Numbered from the stretch's first letter, positions 1 to 8,599 are shown. The stretch is 40,352 bases of DNA from Methanobacteriota archaeon (GCA_002722595.1 PBMO01000016.1:1-40352); one strand, 5' to 3'. Translations and numbers: made by a program. The notes: generated by a model not told the origin, from the letters alone.

Positions 1-384
1 AGATCTTCCTGCACTTTCTACATAGGAAAGGTCAGGCTTAAGATCGTGCGAAACAGGAGTTGGAACCGTGACGATTAGCACGTCGCATTCTGCTGTTGCT
101 TCTGCAGTACTTCGAGTAATGTGCCAGCGATCTGAATCAGGTGAAGGAATCATGTTGTCCAAATCAGGATCTCCTAGAGGGTTCCGACCTTCATGCAGAG
201 CAGTAACAATGCGTTCGGAAAGGTCGACTCCCCAGACATTGAATCCAGCATCACGGAAACCTATGGCTGTTGGAAGTCCAACGTAACCAAGTCCAATGAT
301 TCCAACGTTCAATTCGCCAGAATCGGCTCGAGAGGCAAACGAAGCATCCCATCCCATGTTTTTGGCGCCTAACTCTTGCTTCAT
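1..384 (-). CDS. UDP-sugar (nucleotide-sugar) dehydrogenase, N-terminal part, cut by window edge
   Basis: This gene is missing from the ORF track because its 3' end lies outside the window. Reading the minus strand from ATG at 384-382 gives 128 open codons to the edge. The translation contains the Rossmann nucleotide-binding signature VGIIGLGYVGLPTA at about residues 27-40, followed by DVLIVTVPTPV at about residues 100-110. Both are hallmarks of the UDP-glucose/UDP-N-acetylmannosamine dehydrogenase family, which oxidises the C6 hydroxyl of a UDP-sugar to a carboxylate using two NAD+. The N terminus carries about 25 extra residues before the Rossmann strand. It is divergent from a GalE-like epimerase, which suggests a surface-glycan sugar cluster. 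The exact substrate cannot be told from this fragment. Confidence 0.88.
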   Translation of the reverse strand, partial: MKQELGAKNMGWDASFASRADSGELNVGIIGLGYVGLPTAIGFRDAGFNVWGVDLSERIVTALHEGRNPLGDPDLDNMIPSPDSDRWHITRSTAEATAECDVLIVTVPTPVSHDLKPDLSYVESAGRS

Positions 385-417
385 GAAGCCCTCGGTTGAC
401 CAAATGCATCAAAGAAC

Positions 418-434
418 GCCACCCGTAGGGTGGC
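418..434. promoter_or_regulatory. Perfect 7-bp inverted repeat just before the epimerase start
   Basis: GCCACCC-GTA-GGGTGGC is a perfect inverted repeat with a 3-nt loop in the 52-bp gap between the two divergent sugar genes. It ends two bases before the epimerase ATG at 437. It could be an operator or a 5'-end hairpin limiting initiation. Function is not established. Confidence 0.45.
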
Positions 435-436
435 AT

Positions 437-1369
437 ATGCGAGTTTTCGTGACAGGAGGTTCTGGCTTCATCGGCTCGCATGTTTGCGAAACGCTACTCG
501 CTCAGGGAATCGAAGTGATTTCATTTGACAACCATTCTAGTGGGAAGAATCGAATTTCGGGAATAACACACATTGAAGGCGACATCTGCAATTTACAGCG
601 GCTAGAAAAAGCAATGCATGGGTGCACACACATAGCCCATCTTGCTGCACTTGCATCTGTTCCAGCATCAGTTGCAGATCCTGAACTTTCCGAATCGATA
701 AATCTCCATGGTACATTGAATGTTATAGAAGCGGCAAAAGCAAACGGAATCAAGCGTATTGTGTTCTCAAGCACTGCAGCAGTATACGGAAACACGTCCG
801 AATATCCTGTTACGGAATCTACGGCCACAAGTTGTCTTTCACCCTATGCTGAAGATAAGTTGGCGGCTGAAGCTGCTCTATTGTCATCCGGCCTTGAAGT
901 CATACTACTCAGATATTTCAATGTCCATGGGCCTAGGCAGGATCCAAAAGGCGCATATGCAGCGGTTATTCCTTCCTTCATTGATTCTTTAATGAATCAC
1001 AAATCTCCTCGAATATTCGGGACCGGAGAAGCGACAAGAGATTATGTCAGGGTCCAAGATGTTGCTGAAATCAATCTCCTTGCACTAACAGCAGAAAACA
1101 ATGATGCAGTTTCTCAAGTCTATAACGTGGCTTCCGGTTCAACAGTTTCTGTGCTCGAACTATTCGAAACAATCAGGGATTTACTCTCTGAGAAGGATGA
1201 ATCAATATCTGCAATTGCTGCAGATTTTTCCCCCCCAAGAGATGGCGATATTCTTCATTCATCGGCTTCAATCGATAAGGCTCGAGAACTGCTTAAGTTC
1301 AATCCTGAGACTGATCATCGGCTTGCCCTGCAAGCGACGGTGGAGGCGTATTGGGATCAGCGCGTGTAG
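437..1369 (+). CDS. NAD-dependent epimerase/dehydratase, UDP-glucose 4-epimerase-like
   Basis: An extended short-chain dehydrogenase of 310 residues, normal for the GalE family. The NAD-binding motif TGGSGFIGSH is at residues 6-15, the SSTAAVYG strand with the catalytic Ser/Thr at 111-118, and the YxxxK catalytic pair at Y137/K141. LRYFNVHGPRQDP is typical of UDP-hexose epimerases. The track begins at 296, but that 47-residue extension overlaps the divergent dehydrogenase and precedes the first Rossmann strand, so I use the ATG at 437 (MRVFVTGG). The enzyme probably interconverts UDP-sugars for glycan synthesis together with the adjacent dehydrogenase. Its 3' end overlaps the convergent gene on the other strand by 71 bp. 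Substrate specificity (glucose, GlcNAc, glucuronate) is not resolved. Confidence 0.9.
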   Translation: MRVFVTGGSGFIGSHVCETLLAQGIEVISFDNHSSGKNRISGITHIEGDICNLQRLEKAMHGCTHIAHLAALASVPASVADPELSESINLHGTLNVIEAAKANGIKRIVFSSTAAVYGNTSEYPVTESTATSCLSPYAEDKLAAEAALLSSGLEVILLRYFNVHGPRQDPKGAYAAVIPSFIDSLMNHKSPRIFGTGEATRDYVRVQDVAEINLLALTAENNDAVSQVYNVASGSTVSVLELFETIRDLLSEKDESISAIAADFSPPRDGDILHSSASIDKARELLKFNPETDHRLALQATVEAYWDQRV

Positions 1370-2108
1370 GCGCAACCGGGAAATCCTCATCCTGTCCATT
1401 TTCTGTGAAGTGTCCTTTACTGACAAGGTCGCCCAATTTACTCACTCCAGCCTCAATCAAATCGGGATCGGAACTCTCTGCCCTTTCCCATGCTTCTTGT
1501 GCTTTGACATCCTTTGCAATATTTGCTTCTTCCACCAATTGTTCAGCGGCTGTTAAATCATCTTCTAAGCCTTCGAATTCTGGACGCGCAGTCATTGCAT
1601 CTACGCGAGGCATACTGGAATCAATTGTATCTGCCCCAGAACCTTCTGCAGGTCCTTTTGGATCCCTCCCTCTTGTTTTGTATACAACACGTCCCCATTT
1701 GTCCTTCTCCTTGGCCATTGCCCCGCCTTTCTCGGGGCGCATGACGACATCGAGGATGTCAGTGCCCCCTGGTATGCCCAATACTCGGGCTGCAACACCC
1801 TTCCCCTCTTGTTCTAGAAGAGGCGCAATATCTAGGCCATCCATCATTGCATTCTGGATTTGGCTGTAGCGTTGATTTCCTGAGACGCGACCAAACACTA
1901 CTCCAATAATTAGTGTGAAAGCCAGAGTAAGTATTGCTTCAGGTTCTGACAAATCTCGCTCAAAGAAATAGAGCAAAGAAAGTGCAATAAGAAAACCAAG
2001 TGGGACCCAAATTACAGTCCGTTGAGTGATGAGGTCTTGGCGCAACCTTTCCATCTCTTTTGCACCGAGTGGAGCCGCTCCGACCCAGTCCAAGTCTTCG
2101 TCTGACAC
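1299..2108 (-). CDS. Two-TM membrane protein of unknown function
   Basis: I do not recognise a family. The start chosen is GTG at 2108 (protein VSDEDLDW...), eight bases after the stop of the upstream gene. The track's longer version starts with TTG at 2150 inside that gene. The protein is about 269 residues: a short cytosolic N terminus, two adjacent hydrophobic segments (WVPLGFLIALSLLYFF and AILTLAFTLIIGVVFG) separated by a short acidic loop, then a soluble domain with the conserved-looking stretch ARVLGIPGGTDILDVVM. The C-terminal tail is acidic and Pro/Asp-rich. It probably forms an operon with the coiled-coil membrane protein upstream. The C terminus overlaps the convergent epimerase by 71 bp. 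Confidence 0.7.
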   Translation of the reverse strand: MSDEDLDWVGAAPLGAKEMERLRQDLITQRTVIWVPLGFLIALSLLYFFERDLSEPEAILTLAFTLIIGVVFGRVSGNQRYSQIQNAMMDGLDIAPLLEQEGKGVAARVLGIPGGTDILDVVMRPEKGGAMAKEKDKWGRVVYKTRGRDPKGPAEGSGADTIDSSMPRVDAMTARPEFEGLEDDLTAAEQLVEEANIAKDVKAQEAWERAESSDPDLIEAGVSKLGDLVSKGHFTENGQDEDFPVAPTRADPNTPPPSLAGQADDQSQD

Positions 2109-2116
2109 GGGAGTCC

Positions 2117-2938
2117 CTATGCGGCAACAGGATTGAAGGCTTCTATCCAATTATCATCTTCGATATTGTTTATTGCCCTAGCCTTTAGATGCAAATCAGG
2201 TATTGCAGGCGTTGTTCTTTCAGTCCTTTCAGAGATAGTTGGTAGGTTGATACTATGTTCTAAATTATCAGATCCACTAACCAAAACGGAATCTTGAACG
2301 GATACGTTTGAAGTGCGAGGTTCTAAGGCCAATCGATGCAACAAATCAGACATGGTTCTCTGCATTTCACGACTCTGTTCAGCAAAGGCTTCTGTAAGCC
2401 TTCCGCTTTCGTCCGCAAGTTTACGTTGTGCTAGATGGGCTTGAGTTGATTGTGAACCAATTACATGTTGCATTGTTTGCATCATTTCCTCCCACCTGTG
2501 GTTGACATCTCCAATTCGATTTTCAAATTGCGACAACACTCTTTCCTGTGATTCAATCAATCTCTGCGCCTCCTTCATTGCACGTGCTTGTGCCTGGAGA
2601 GTTTCGCGTTGGCTCTCGATTAGTTTACGCGCTTCAGGTGCACCAACAGAGTCGCGCCTTTGCAACTCGGCAAGAACACTGCTCAATTCCTGACTTTGTA
2701 TGTTGACTTCATACTCAAGCCGGCCAATTTGTCCACTTGCTTCTTTCAGCTTGACATATTGACTACTGATAACACGCCTTAATTTGCGTTTATCTGCACT
2801 ATGCCTTGGCAATTCAAAAAACAACATTACGTACGTACCAATAATGGCACCTATCGTCACTTCCCCCAAAATTATTGTTAGCCAAATACCCGTTGCGAGC
2901 CCGGCTAAGATAGATACTAGTCTCGACATCCCAATCAA
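2117..2938 (-). CDS. N-terminally anchored long coiled-coil protein
   Basis: A 273-residue protein with two closely spaced hydrophobic segments at residues 5-43 (LVSILAGLATGIWLTIIL and TIGAIIGTYVMLFF). About 150 residues of heptad-like sequence rich in Glu, Gln, Arg and Leu follow (roughly 55-205), then a disordered Ser/Thr-rich tail. This is the shape of a membrane-tethered rod with the coiled coil in the cytosol. No enzymatic motif is visible. The start at 2938 is supported by a TATA-like element 24 bp upstream; a second ATG three codons later is also possible. It is followed within 10 bp by another membrane protein gene, so the two are probably co-transcribed. Roles in cell-envelope organisation or division are possible but unproven. 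Confidence 0.75.
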   Translation of the reverse strand: MIGMSRLVSILAGLATGIWLTIILGEVTIGAIIGTYVMLFFELPRHSADKRKLRRVISSQYVKLKEASGQIGRLEYEVNIQSQELSSVLAELQRRDSVGAPEARKLIESQRETLQAQARAMKEAQRLIESQERVLSQFENRIGDVNHRWEEMMQTMQHVIGSQSTQAHLAQRKLADESGRLTEAFAEQSREMQRTMSDLLHRLALEPRTSNVSVQDSVLVSGSDNLEHSINLPTISERTERTTPAIPDLHLKARAINNIEDDNWIEAFNPVAA

Positions 2939-2956
2939 TTAATTGTGAGTCGAGTA

Positions 2957-2968
2957 CCATATAGAAAG
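2957..2968 (-). promoter_or_regulatory. TATA-like promoter of the coiled-coil protein gene
   Basis: On the minus strand CTTTCTATATGG lies with its centre about 24 bp upstream of the ATG at 2938. That is the distance expected for a leaderless archaeal transcript. Confidence 0.5.
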
Positions 2969-2999
2969 AAGCGTGGGGGGTCCCGGGGGCCCAATACAC

Positions 3000-3692
3000 T
3001 TAACCGAGTGCGAACTCATTCTCTTCAACTTCAATTATGATGCCTTGTTCTAGTAACCACTCGATTGCTTCTACTAAGTCTTCAGAGTCGATTCCCCTAG
3101 GGGTCAATGCAATCCCCAAATTTTCTAGAGACACAAATGCATCTCCTGTTGCAAGTTCGTTCTCCAAGTGGAGTAGTACCGCTTGGGCACAAATTGCTAG
3201 GAGTGGGTCATCGCCAGAATCATCTTGCAGATAGGTTAGATGAGCGTATGCTGGGTGCGGCTCCCAAGAGTCATAATCGTCCTGGATTTCAGTTGGAACA
3301 CCTCCAGTTTCGAACATGTCGAATAAATTACTCTGCCGAGTTCCCTTTCGATCCAACTCAATATCATTACCGATTCGATTAGATAGCGCTTCCAATCGAG
3401 ATATTCTCTGTTCTAGGCGCATTTTCTCACGTCCCAAGTTAGCTTCAATTAGTCGCATTTCTTCAGTTGCCCTTTCGATAAGCCAGTCATTCATACTCCA
3501 ATCCGGGTCTAGTCTGAGCATTGTATCCCAGAGGCGCTGTATTTCCTCGGGTAGATTCGCCGCGTCTAGGCGAGGCGGCTCATCACCATCCGAGGATTTT
3601 CCCGACATCCCAATGAACTCTCTCGTGACGGTTCTTGAAGAGTTCGCTCTAGCGCTGACTTTTCTCTGAAGGCTCAGAATGCGCTCATTCAT
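3000..3692 (-). CDS. Hypothetical acidic protein with a central helical hairpin and winged-helix-like C terminus
   Basis: I do not recognise a named family. The 230-residue ORF has a basic N-terminal stretch (residues 1-28) that may not be translated: MSGKSSDGDEPP at 3608 is an alternative start. Residues 60-120 form a charged helical or coiled-coil segment (MRLIEANLGREKMRLEQRI). The last 75 residues contain three predicted helices followed by a beta hairpin (AIEWLLEQGIIIEVEENEF), reminiscent of a winged helix. No membrane segment or metal site is seen. It lies upstream of the coiled-coil membrane protein on the same strand and is divergent from the dehydrogenase at 3718. The 60-bp gap downstream contains a GC-rich imperfect inverted repeat around 2976-2992 that could act in termination. 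Confidence 0.7.
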   Translation of the reverse strand: MNERILSLQRKVSARANSSRTVTREFIGMSGKSSDGDEPPRLDAANLPEEIQRLWDTMLRLDPDWSMNDWLIERATEEMRLIEANLGREKMRLEQRISRLEALSNRIGNDIELDRKGTRQSNLFDMFETGGVPTEIQDDYDSWEPHPAYAHLTYLQDDSGDDPLLAICAQAVLLHLENELATGDAFVSLENLGIALTPRGIDSEDLVEAIEWLLEQGIIIEVEENEFALG

Positions 3693-3717
3693 GTAGGGGT
3701 AGCGATTGGCGGGTGCA

Positions 3718-4908
3718 ATGACGTCCTACACACTGGCTCTACTTCCCGGCGATGGTATTGGCCGCGACGTCATGTTAGAGGCCGAAAAAATCATTTCCGT
3801 AGTTGAAAACAATACTCCTCTTTCATTCCAAATCAACAAAATTCCATGTGGAGGCAAGCATTACCTCGAAACAGGTGAAGAATGGCCTGAAGGAAGTTTC
3901 GAGTTTTGCAGAGATGAGGCGGATGCAATTTTGTTGGGTGCTATTGGTTGGCCAGGTGCTAAAACTGAAAGTGGAGATTTGGCTGGAGGCTCAGTGATTC
4001 TCGGTTTGCGAAGCGGTTTGGATCTATATGCAAATGTTCGCCCTATTCGATTATACGACGGTGTAAACCACAAAATTCATGGAAATTTCCAGCAAGTATG
4101 GAAGCCAGGGATGGTTGATATGGTCATTATTAGAGAAAACACAGAAGGGTTGTACCATTCTCTATTGCGTCGTTGCGCTGACGCCGCACAAGGGCGTGAA
4201 ACATGGGAACCCGGGGAAATGGATTTCCCAGGACTGGACGGAGAAGTCGCATGGGACCCTCGCCCTATATCTCGTCATGGCAGCGAGCGAGTAATCAGAT
4301 ATGCGTTTGAGATTGCAAGAAGGCGAAATGGAGCTCCAGTAGATGGCAAGACGCGTGTGACTTGTGTTGACAAGTCAAATGTAACTAGAGGTTGTCAACT
4401 ATTCAACAAAATCTACCACGAAATTGCAGAAGAATATCCCGATACAGAAACCGATCATGCATACATCGATGCATTCTCAATGTGGCTGGTCCGTCAACCA
4501 GAGTGGTTTGATGTGGTCGTCACCCCCAACATGTTTGGAGATATTAGTACCGATTTAGCCAGTGTTTTGCAAGGTGGAATGGGAATTGCTGCTAGCGCAA
4601 ATCTAGGCGATTCTCATGGGATGTTTGAGCCAGTACACGGTTCTGCACCAAAATATGCAGGCAAGAATACAACCAACCCAATAGCGATGATTAGTAGCGT
4701 ATCCTTGATGTTTGATTGGCTTGGGACAAAAAATAATGATCCAACATGCACTGCAATTTCGGATTCAATTGAGCAGGCAGTAAATCAGGTTCTTAGTGGC
4801 GATAAATTGACTTATGATTTAGGTGGCTCTGCAGGAACAAGTGAGGTGGGCGACTTGGTTTGCCAAATACTTGAGGAAAATCTTCGAAAGCACATCCCCA
4901 TCGCTTGA
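3718..4908 (+). CDS. Isocitrate/isopropylmalate dehydrogenase family enzyme
   Basis: A beta-decarboxylating dehydrogenase of 396 residues. The N terminus TLALLPGDGIGRDVM is the classic nucleotide-site start of the family. IIRENTEGLY is the substrate-loop motif, VTCVDKSNVTRG contains the catalytic Lys, and MFGDISTDLAS carries the metal-binding Asp residues. EPVHGSAPKYAGK completes the NAD(P) site. These fit 3-isopropylmalate dehydrogenase-like enzymes (oxidative decarboxylation with Mg2+/Mn2+), but tartrate, homoisocitrate or NAD-isocitrate dehydrogenase activity cannot be excluded by reading. The track begins at TTG 3706; ATG at 3718 gives the standard N terminus and is preferred. No other leucine genes are adjacent, so the pathway stays uncertain. 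It is convergent with the next gene, 8 bp away. Confidence 0.88.
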   Translation: MTSYTLALLPGDGIGRDVMLEAEKIISVVENNTPLSFQINKIPCGGKHYLETGEEWPEGSFEFCRDEADAILLGAIGWPGAKTESGDLAGGSVILGLRSGLDLYANVRPIRLYDGVNHKIHGNFQQVWKPGMVDMVIIRENTEGLYHSLLRRCADAAQGRETWEPGEMDFPGLDGEVAWDPRPISRHGSERVIRYAFEIARRRNGAPVDGKTRVTCVDKSNVTRGCQLFNKIYHEIAEEYPDTETDHAYIDAFSMWLVRQPEWFDVVVTPNMFGDISTDLASVLQGGMGIAASANLGDSHGMFEPVHGSAPKYAGKNTTNPIAMISSVSLMFDWLGTKNNDPTCTAISDSIEQAVNQVLSGDKLTYDLGGSAGTSEVGDLVCQILEENLRKHIPIA

Positions 4909-4916
4909 TTTGAAAA

Positions 4917-5555
4917 TCATTGATTTTTCGCCCGCTCTTTCCGCAAGGCGTCCTCGAACTCATCCCAGAGTTCTTTCTCTACTTCTGCTCGAATCTGTGG
5001 CACCATTTCTGCAATAACCTGCTGGCGGATTTGGTCACGAATGGCTACAGCAACCTCTCCTACAATTTCTTGTTCTATTTCAGCTCGCAAACCTTCCCGA
5101 ATTTCTTCTATGTCGGTCAAAGGTCCTATTCCTTCATCTAACCCCTCAGCTTGACGTTTCAACAAACGAGCCCTTTCATTGGCCATATTCTCAATATGTT
5201 GTTCTAGTCGTTGAACAATTTCATTGCTCCATTCTGAGTGTGGATCAGGTAATCGACCCTGGCTGATTAATTGCTGTGATATTTGCACACTACGAATTCG
5301 TACAGCATCCCCTGATAGATAATCATTCGTTCCAGTAACAAAGGATAACATTGCTTCTACAAATTCACCCTCTGGAATATCGTTTCCACAACCTGGGCAA
5401 CCAGTTACAGGCCCTTCTTCGTTGGGACTTTCACTCTCGGATACTTTCCTTTGCTTCCGGCGAACAGGTTTACGCGGCTCATCAATATCAAAGGAGACTT
5501 GCGATGTGAGAAACCCATCCCCCTCACTAAGCAGCCTATCCTGTTCCTCTGACAC
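4917..5555 (-). CDS. Zn-ribbon and coiled-coil protein, hypothetical
   Basis: A 212-residue soluble protein of unknown role, starting with GTG. The N-terminal 45 residues are acidic with a basic patch (RKPVRRKQRK). A CPGCGND knuckle at about residue 53 resembles half of a zinc ribbon, but I see no second CxxC, so metal binding would need a partner or dimer. From about residue 105 to the end it is almost entirely charged amphipathic helix, including a segment where Glu-Ile/Val repeats resemble the H subunit of A-type ATPase or an ESCRT-like helix bundle. There is no membrane segment. A TATA-like TTCTAGATA lies 12-20 bp upstream on the minus strand. Confidence 0.7.
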   Translation of the reverse strand: MSEEQDRLLSEGDGFLTSQVSFDIDEPRKPVRRKQRKVSESESPNEEGPVTGCPGCGNDIPEGEFVEAMLSFVTGTNDYLSGDAVRIRSVQISQQLISQGRLPDPHSEWSNEIVQRLEQHIENMANERARLLKRQAEGLDEGIGPLTDIEEIREGLRAEIEQEIVGEVAVAIRDQIRQQVIAEMVPQIRAEVEKELWDEFEDALRKERAKNQ

Positions 5556-5630
5556 TCTAATCAGAAGTATCTAGAATCCCTTAATGGAAAAGAGTTCTGC
5601 TTAATTTGACACCACCAAAAGGAAATTGCG

Positions 5631-6398
5631 TTACTTCTGGAGATCCCGCAGCATTTCAGCCAACCCATCACTCAAATTTCCTCGGTTGTCCCATGATTCG
5701 TTGATTTGAGAACCCCCATCCTTCAGATATTTTAGGAGTATAGGGACGCATCTTGTTAACTGATCAACGATAGCAATCGTCGATGTCATAGCGGTCCTTG
5801 ATAGAGGGTTCAAATCGATGACGCATACAGTTTTACCCATTTCCACAAGGGCTTCACACCGGTCCCCATCCTCCAAAGGAACTAGGATTACATCTGATGA
5901 AAAAATCCCATTAGTATGACAATTAGCCCGAGGCCCCTCAAGCCCGGGAATCTTCGTATCAGGTTCCCTGCCTAGAAATTCGACACATTGAATATTTTCA
6001 GCCAACTCTGGATATTTCTCACACGCAGCAATTTTTTGTTCCTCTAAAGCACCCAGCAAAGCAGACATTCTCTCAGGGGTACGATAGTAGATATTGACTT
6101 CAATAGGACATTCGATTACTGCTGCACACGCGATTAAATCAATTCCTGCTAACGCCACGGTGTTTCCATTTACCGAAATCACTGGTTGGTTTGCAGCAAG
6201 AAGTTGTGAAGCGGTTTCCATGATTGCAGACTTTGCACTCTCAGTGGTTTTTTCACCCAATAGATAATCGAAAGCTTCCCCTCTCCCATGTGCAATTAAC
6301 GCGGAGTCTGCTAACAATCCAGCAGCAGCAGCATCAGTCATTTTTTTGCGAGCCATAAGGGATTCATATCTAGGATGAGATTCAGGGATCTCGCCCAT
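5631..6398 (-). CDS. 4-phosphopantoate--beta-alanine ligase (archaeal phosphopantothenate synthetase)
   Basis: A 255-residue protein with the recognisable blocks of the archaeal COG1701 family. These are IPESHPRYESL near the N terminus, ALIAHGRGEAFDYLLGE at about residues 34-50, PVISVNGNTVAL at about 73-84, VILVPLEDGDRCEALVEMG at about 170-188 and IDLNPLSRTAMTSTIAIVD at about 194-212. The enzyme joins 4-phosphopantoate to beta-alanine with ATP to make 4'-phosphopantothenate. This is the archaeal alternative to bacterial PanC/CoaA in coenzyme A synthesis. Length and motif order are normal. It starts two bases after the stop of nadC, so the two cofactor genes are almost certainly one operon. 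The C-terminal 30 residues look divergent. Confidence 0.93.
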   Translation of the reverse strand: MGEIPESHPRYESLMARKKMTDAAAAGLLADSALIAHGRGEAFDYLLGEKTTESAKSAIMETASQLLAANQPVISVNGNTVALAGIDLIACAAVIECPIEVNIYYRTPERMSALLGALEEQKIAACEKYPELAENIQCVEFLGREPDTKIPGLEGPRANCHTNGIFSSDVILVPLEDGDRCEALVEMGKTVCVIDLNPLSRTAMTSTIAIVDQLTRCVPILLKYLKDGGSQINESWDNRGNLSDGLAEMLRDLQK

Positions 6399-6400
6399 GA

Positions 6401-7453
6401 TTATGCCCCTTCAAAGATGCAAGTCAAATCGAGGGGTGGAGCTGCTCTGTGAAGCGAAGAAGTTGAGATAACATCGACCTTTGCCCCCTGCCAAGAATCT
6501 AATTCTTCGAAGATGATGTTTCCACTCGCTTCCAGAGTAACATATTCTCGTAAGCCACGAGTTTCTACATCCAAGGCAGCATCGCGCGACAATTCTGGAC
6601 CCATATTATCCAACATCACGTTTAATCGCCTTCCATCATCGTGTTCTAGCATCCTTTCAGCCCAAACTTCTGCTGCAGCGAGTGCTTCATCCAGCGTACG
6701 CACTTCGATTGTGACAAATGCCCCAACAGATTCAACGGGAATATCCCACAATGCATCCTTAATTCTGTGGATTTCATCCGAATTTTCCTCAACTAATGTT
6801 GCAAGGTCATTTTCTTTGAGCATTAATGCATCTGTTCGATTCAATCGATGGGTCAAGCCCCCTCCAACGGCTACAGCCGCCTTATCTAGGACTCCCCAAG
6901 CAGTTTTTCGCGTAGCTGCGATTGGAATTTGTGATTCCTTCACCCAACGGGAAGTATTCGTAGCAATCCCACTTAATCGGCCAAGTATGTTTAGTATTAT
7001 TCGCTCACAGACTAGGATTTGGTGCCGACATGCTTCGATTGTCAATAGGCACATACCATTCTCAACCTTCGCACCATCTCCAATGGTCCAAGTATATCTC
7101 GCCTCAGGCATCCATTCGCGAATCAACACATCTGCAGCATATACGCCTGCTAAAACCCCCTCTTGTTTACTCCTTATTTCTGCGCGTATTCTCTTATTAC
7201 TGGGTTGAATAGGCTCAAAAACACCTTCATCAGCAAGCAGAGTTGCAACCCACCTACGAGCACTATTGAGCAGGAAATCGGAGGCCCCATCGTCTCCAAA
7301 CAAGGCCCTCTTTCGATCATGTGGTAGGACTTTCCTCTCCACCCTCTCAACGGTCTCGGCTAGCACATCGCTTACATCACTCGCCGCATCTTGCGGCGGC
7401 ATATCTTCGGTGGACACCAGTTCGCCGAGAAGGGAGGGGGTTTTCACCCTCAC
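6401..7453 (-). CDS. nadC: Nicotinate-nucleotide pyrophosphorylase (carboxylating), QPRTase
   Basis: The quinolinate phosphoribosyltransferase of NAD synthesis, converting quinolinate and PRPP to nicotinate mononucleotide with CO2 release. Family blocks are clear: ILNILGRLSGIAT, then ATRKTAWGVLDKAAVAVGGG (substrate and PRPP loop with the conserved Arg-Lys), LMLKENDL, VTIEVRTLDEA, VMLDNMGPE and VTLEASGNI. At 350 residues it is longer than the usual 280-300. The extra length is an N-terminal charged segment of about 60 residues; the start is GTG at 7453, with an ATG alternative at residue 18. The gene is followed two bases later by the phosphopantoate ligase. Its 5' end faces the divergent oxidoreductase, whose upstream in-frame extension overlaps nadC and is probably not translated. 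Confidence 0.92.
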   Translation of the reverse strand: MRVKTPSLLGELVSTEDMPPQDAASDVSDVLAETVERVERKVLPHDRKRALFGDDGASDFLLNSARRWVATLLADEGVFEPIQPSNKRIRAEIRSKQEGVLAGVYAADVLIREWMPEARYTWTIGDGAKVENGMCLLTIEACRHQILVCERIILNILGRLSGIATNTSRWVKESQIPIAATRKTAWGVLDKAAVAVGGGLTHRLNRTDALMLKENDLATLVEENSDEIHRIKDALWDIPVESVGAFVTIEVRTLDEALAAAEVWAERMLEHDDGRRLNVMLDNMGPELSRDAALDVETRGLREYVTLEASGNIIFEELDSWQGAKVDVISTSSLHRAAPPLDLTCIFEGA

Positions 7454-7519
7454 GGATACACAATACTGACAAATTCACCATCAAGCGGCCTTTTGACTGA
7501 CGACCTATTCGGTTATTCC

Positions 7520-8599
7520 ATGCGACGGGTGGGCATTGTAGGCGATGGCCTTGCAGGACTCATTGCAGCCCGTTCAGCAGCACAAAGTGGTGCCGAAGTG
7601 TTGATTTTTGCTCGCTCAGAACCTATAGGAGGTTTAGCAGCTCCAGTACATGCAGATGCTGAGTGGTTATTCGATAGGATTCCATTGAACTGGAACAGAA
7701 CCAGTTATCTTGCAACGCTATTGAAAAGCATGGGTGTTGGAATCCATTCACGTAGAATGATACATACCCGTATGGCCTTCATTCTCGATGAAAAACGGCA
7801 CACATTGCCAGGAAACAAAGGACTGTTTTGGAAGAGCAATAGAAATGACGCACTTGAAGCCGATTGGTTGTCAGTAGTCAAGGCGACCAAGGCAAAGGAT
7901 CTGAGTAATCTAGAGGGTGCTGCAAAACACATGGCTACCTTATTATCTGTACTTTGGTCATTCAACACAACGCCAAACCTCGAAGCTTTGGAGCATCATA
8001 CTGTACGGAATTTTGGTCGTATACCAACAGATGGTTGGGCTGGTGTAAGTGGAAGATTGATTGCTGCATGTTCCCAATGGGATGTGACCTTCCATACTGA
8101 AGGACCAGTTCTCGGGTTTCGCCGAGATAAGAATGGAAACGTGGACGGAATCAAACGTAAAGGACGAATCATGCCTGTTGATGCCGTGATTCAAGCTCAC
8201 AACCGCTCAGATTCCACAATTTATGGCAGATATATTGGGACCTATGGAAATTTCATGTTACCTCATGTCGCCCTTTGGGATGTAGATAGAGAAGTACTGC
8301 TGGTAGATCTCGGGAGATTCGTAACAGATAGAATACCGAAAGAACACCGTAACAAGGTCACAATGTTCCATTGTTTTGCTTTCGGAGATCAGAATGATGC
8401 AGCGGAGAGAGTAGAGACCGTCCTAGACTCACAATGTTCGGGTTGGAGAAAGGGCATAATCCAAGATTTTCAGATAGAAGATTTACGCTTGCCAATAATT
8501 CCAGAACATGAATATGAGGACGGGATATACTATGCACACGTCGAAAATGCGGAATTAATTGGCAAAATGGCAGCTAATTCTCTATTGCCTGAAGGCTAA
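7520..8599 (+). CDS. FAD-dependent oxidoreductase, amine-oxidase/phytoene-desaturase-like
   Basis: A 359-residue flavoprotein candidate. The N terminus MRRVGIVGDGLAGLIAARSA is the GxGxxG dinucleotide-binding motif, followed by the second glycine pair PIGGLA at residues 38-43, as in protoporphyrinogen oxidase, phytoene desaturase and NAD(P)-binding Rossmann oxidoreductases. The usual acidic residue ending beta-2 is replaced (LIFARSEPIGG), so FAD binding may be atypical. The C terminus HVENAELIGKMAANSLL resembles the FAD-contacting helix of the family. I start at ATG 7520 because the 43 extra residues in the track cross the divergent nadC gene and precede the Rossmann strand. The substrate is unknown. 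It overlaps the convergent Pcc1 gene by 26 bp. Confidence 0.78.
   Translation: MRRVGIVGDGLAGLIAARSAAQSGAEVLIFARSEPIGGLAAPVHADAEWLFDRIPLNWNRTSYLATLLKSMGVGIHSRRMIHTRMAFILDEKRHTLPGNKGLFWKSNRNDALEADWLSVVKATKAKDLSNLEGAAKHMATLLSVLWSFNTTPNLEALEHHTVRNFGRIPTDGWAGVSGRLIAACSQWDVTFHTEGPVLGFRRDKNGNVDGIKRKGRIMPVDAVIQAHNRSDSTIYGRYIGTYGNFMLPHVALWDVDREVLLVDLGRFVTDRIPKEHRNKVTMFHCFAFGDQNDAAERVETVLDSQCSGWRKGIIQDFQIEDLRLPIIPEHEYEDGIYYAHVENAELIGKMAANSLLPEG

Noticed and set aside
296-436. 47-residue N-terminal extension of the epimerase
   Set aside because: It overlaps the divergent dehydrogenase coding sequence and lies before the normal family start.
3706-3717. TTG start for the dehydrogenase
   Set aside because: ATG four codons downstream gives the standard family N terminus.
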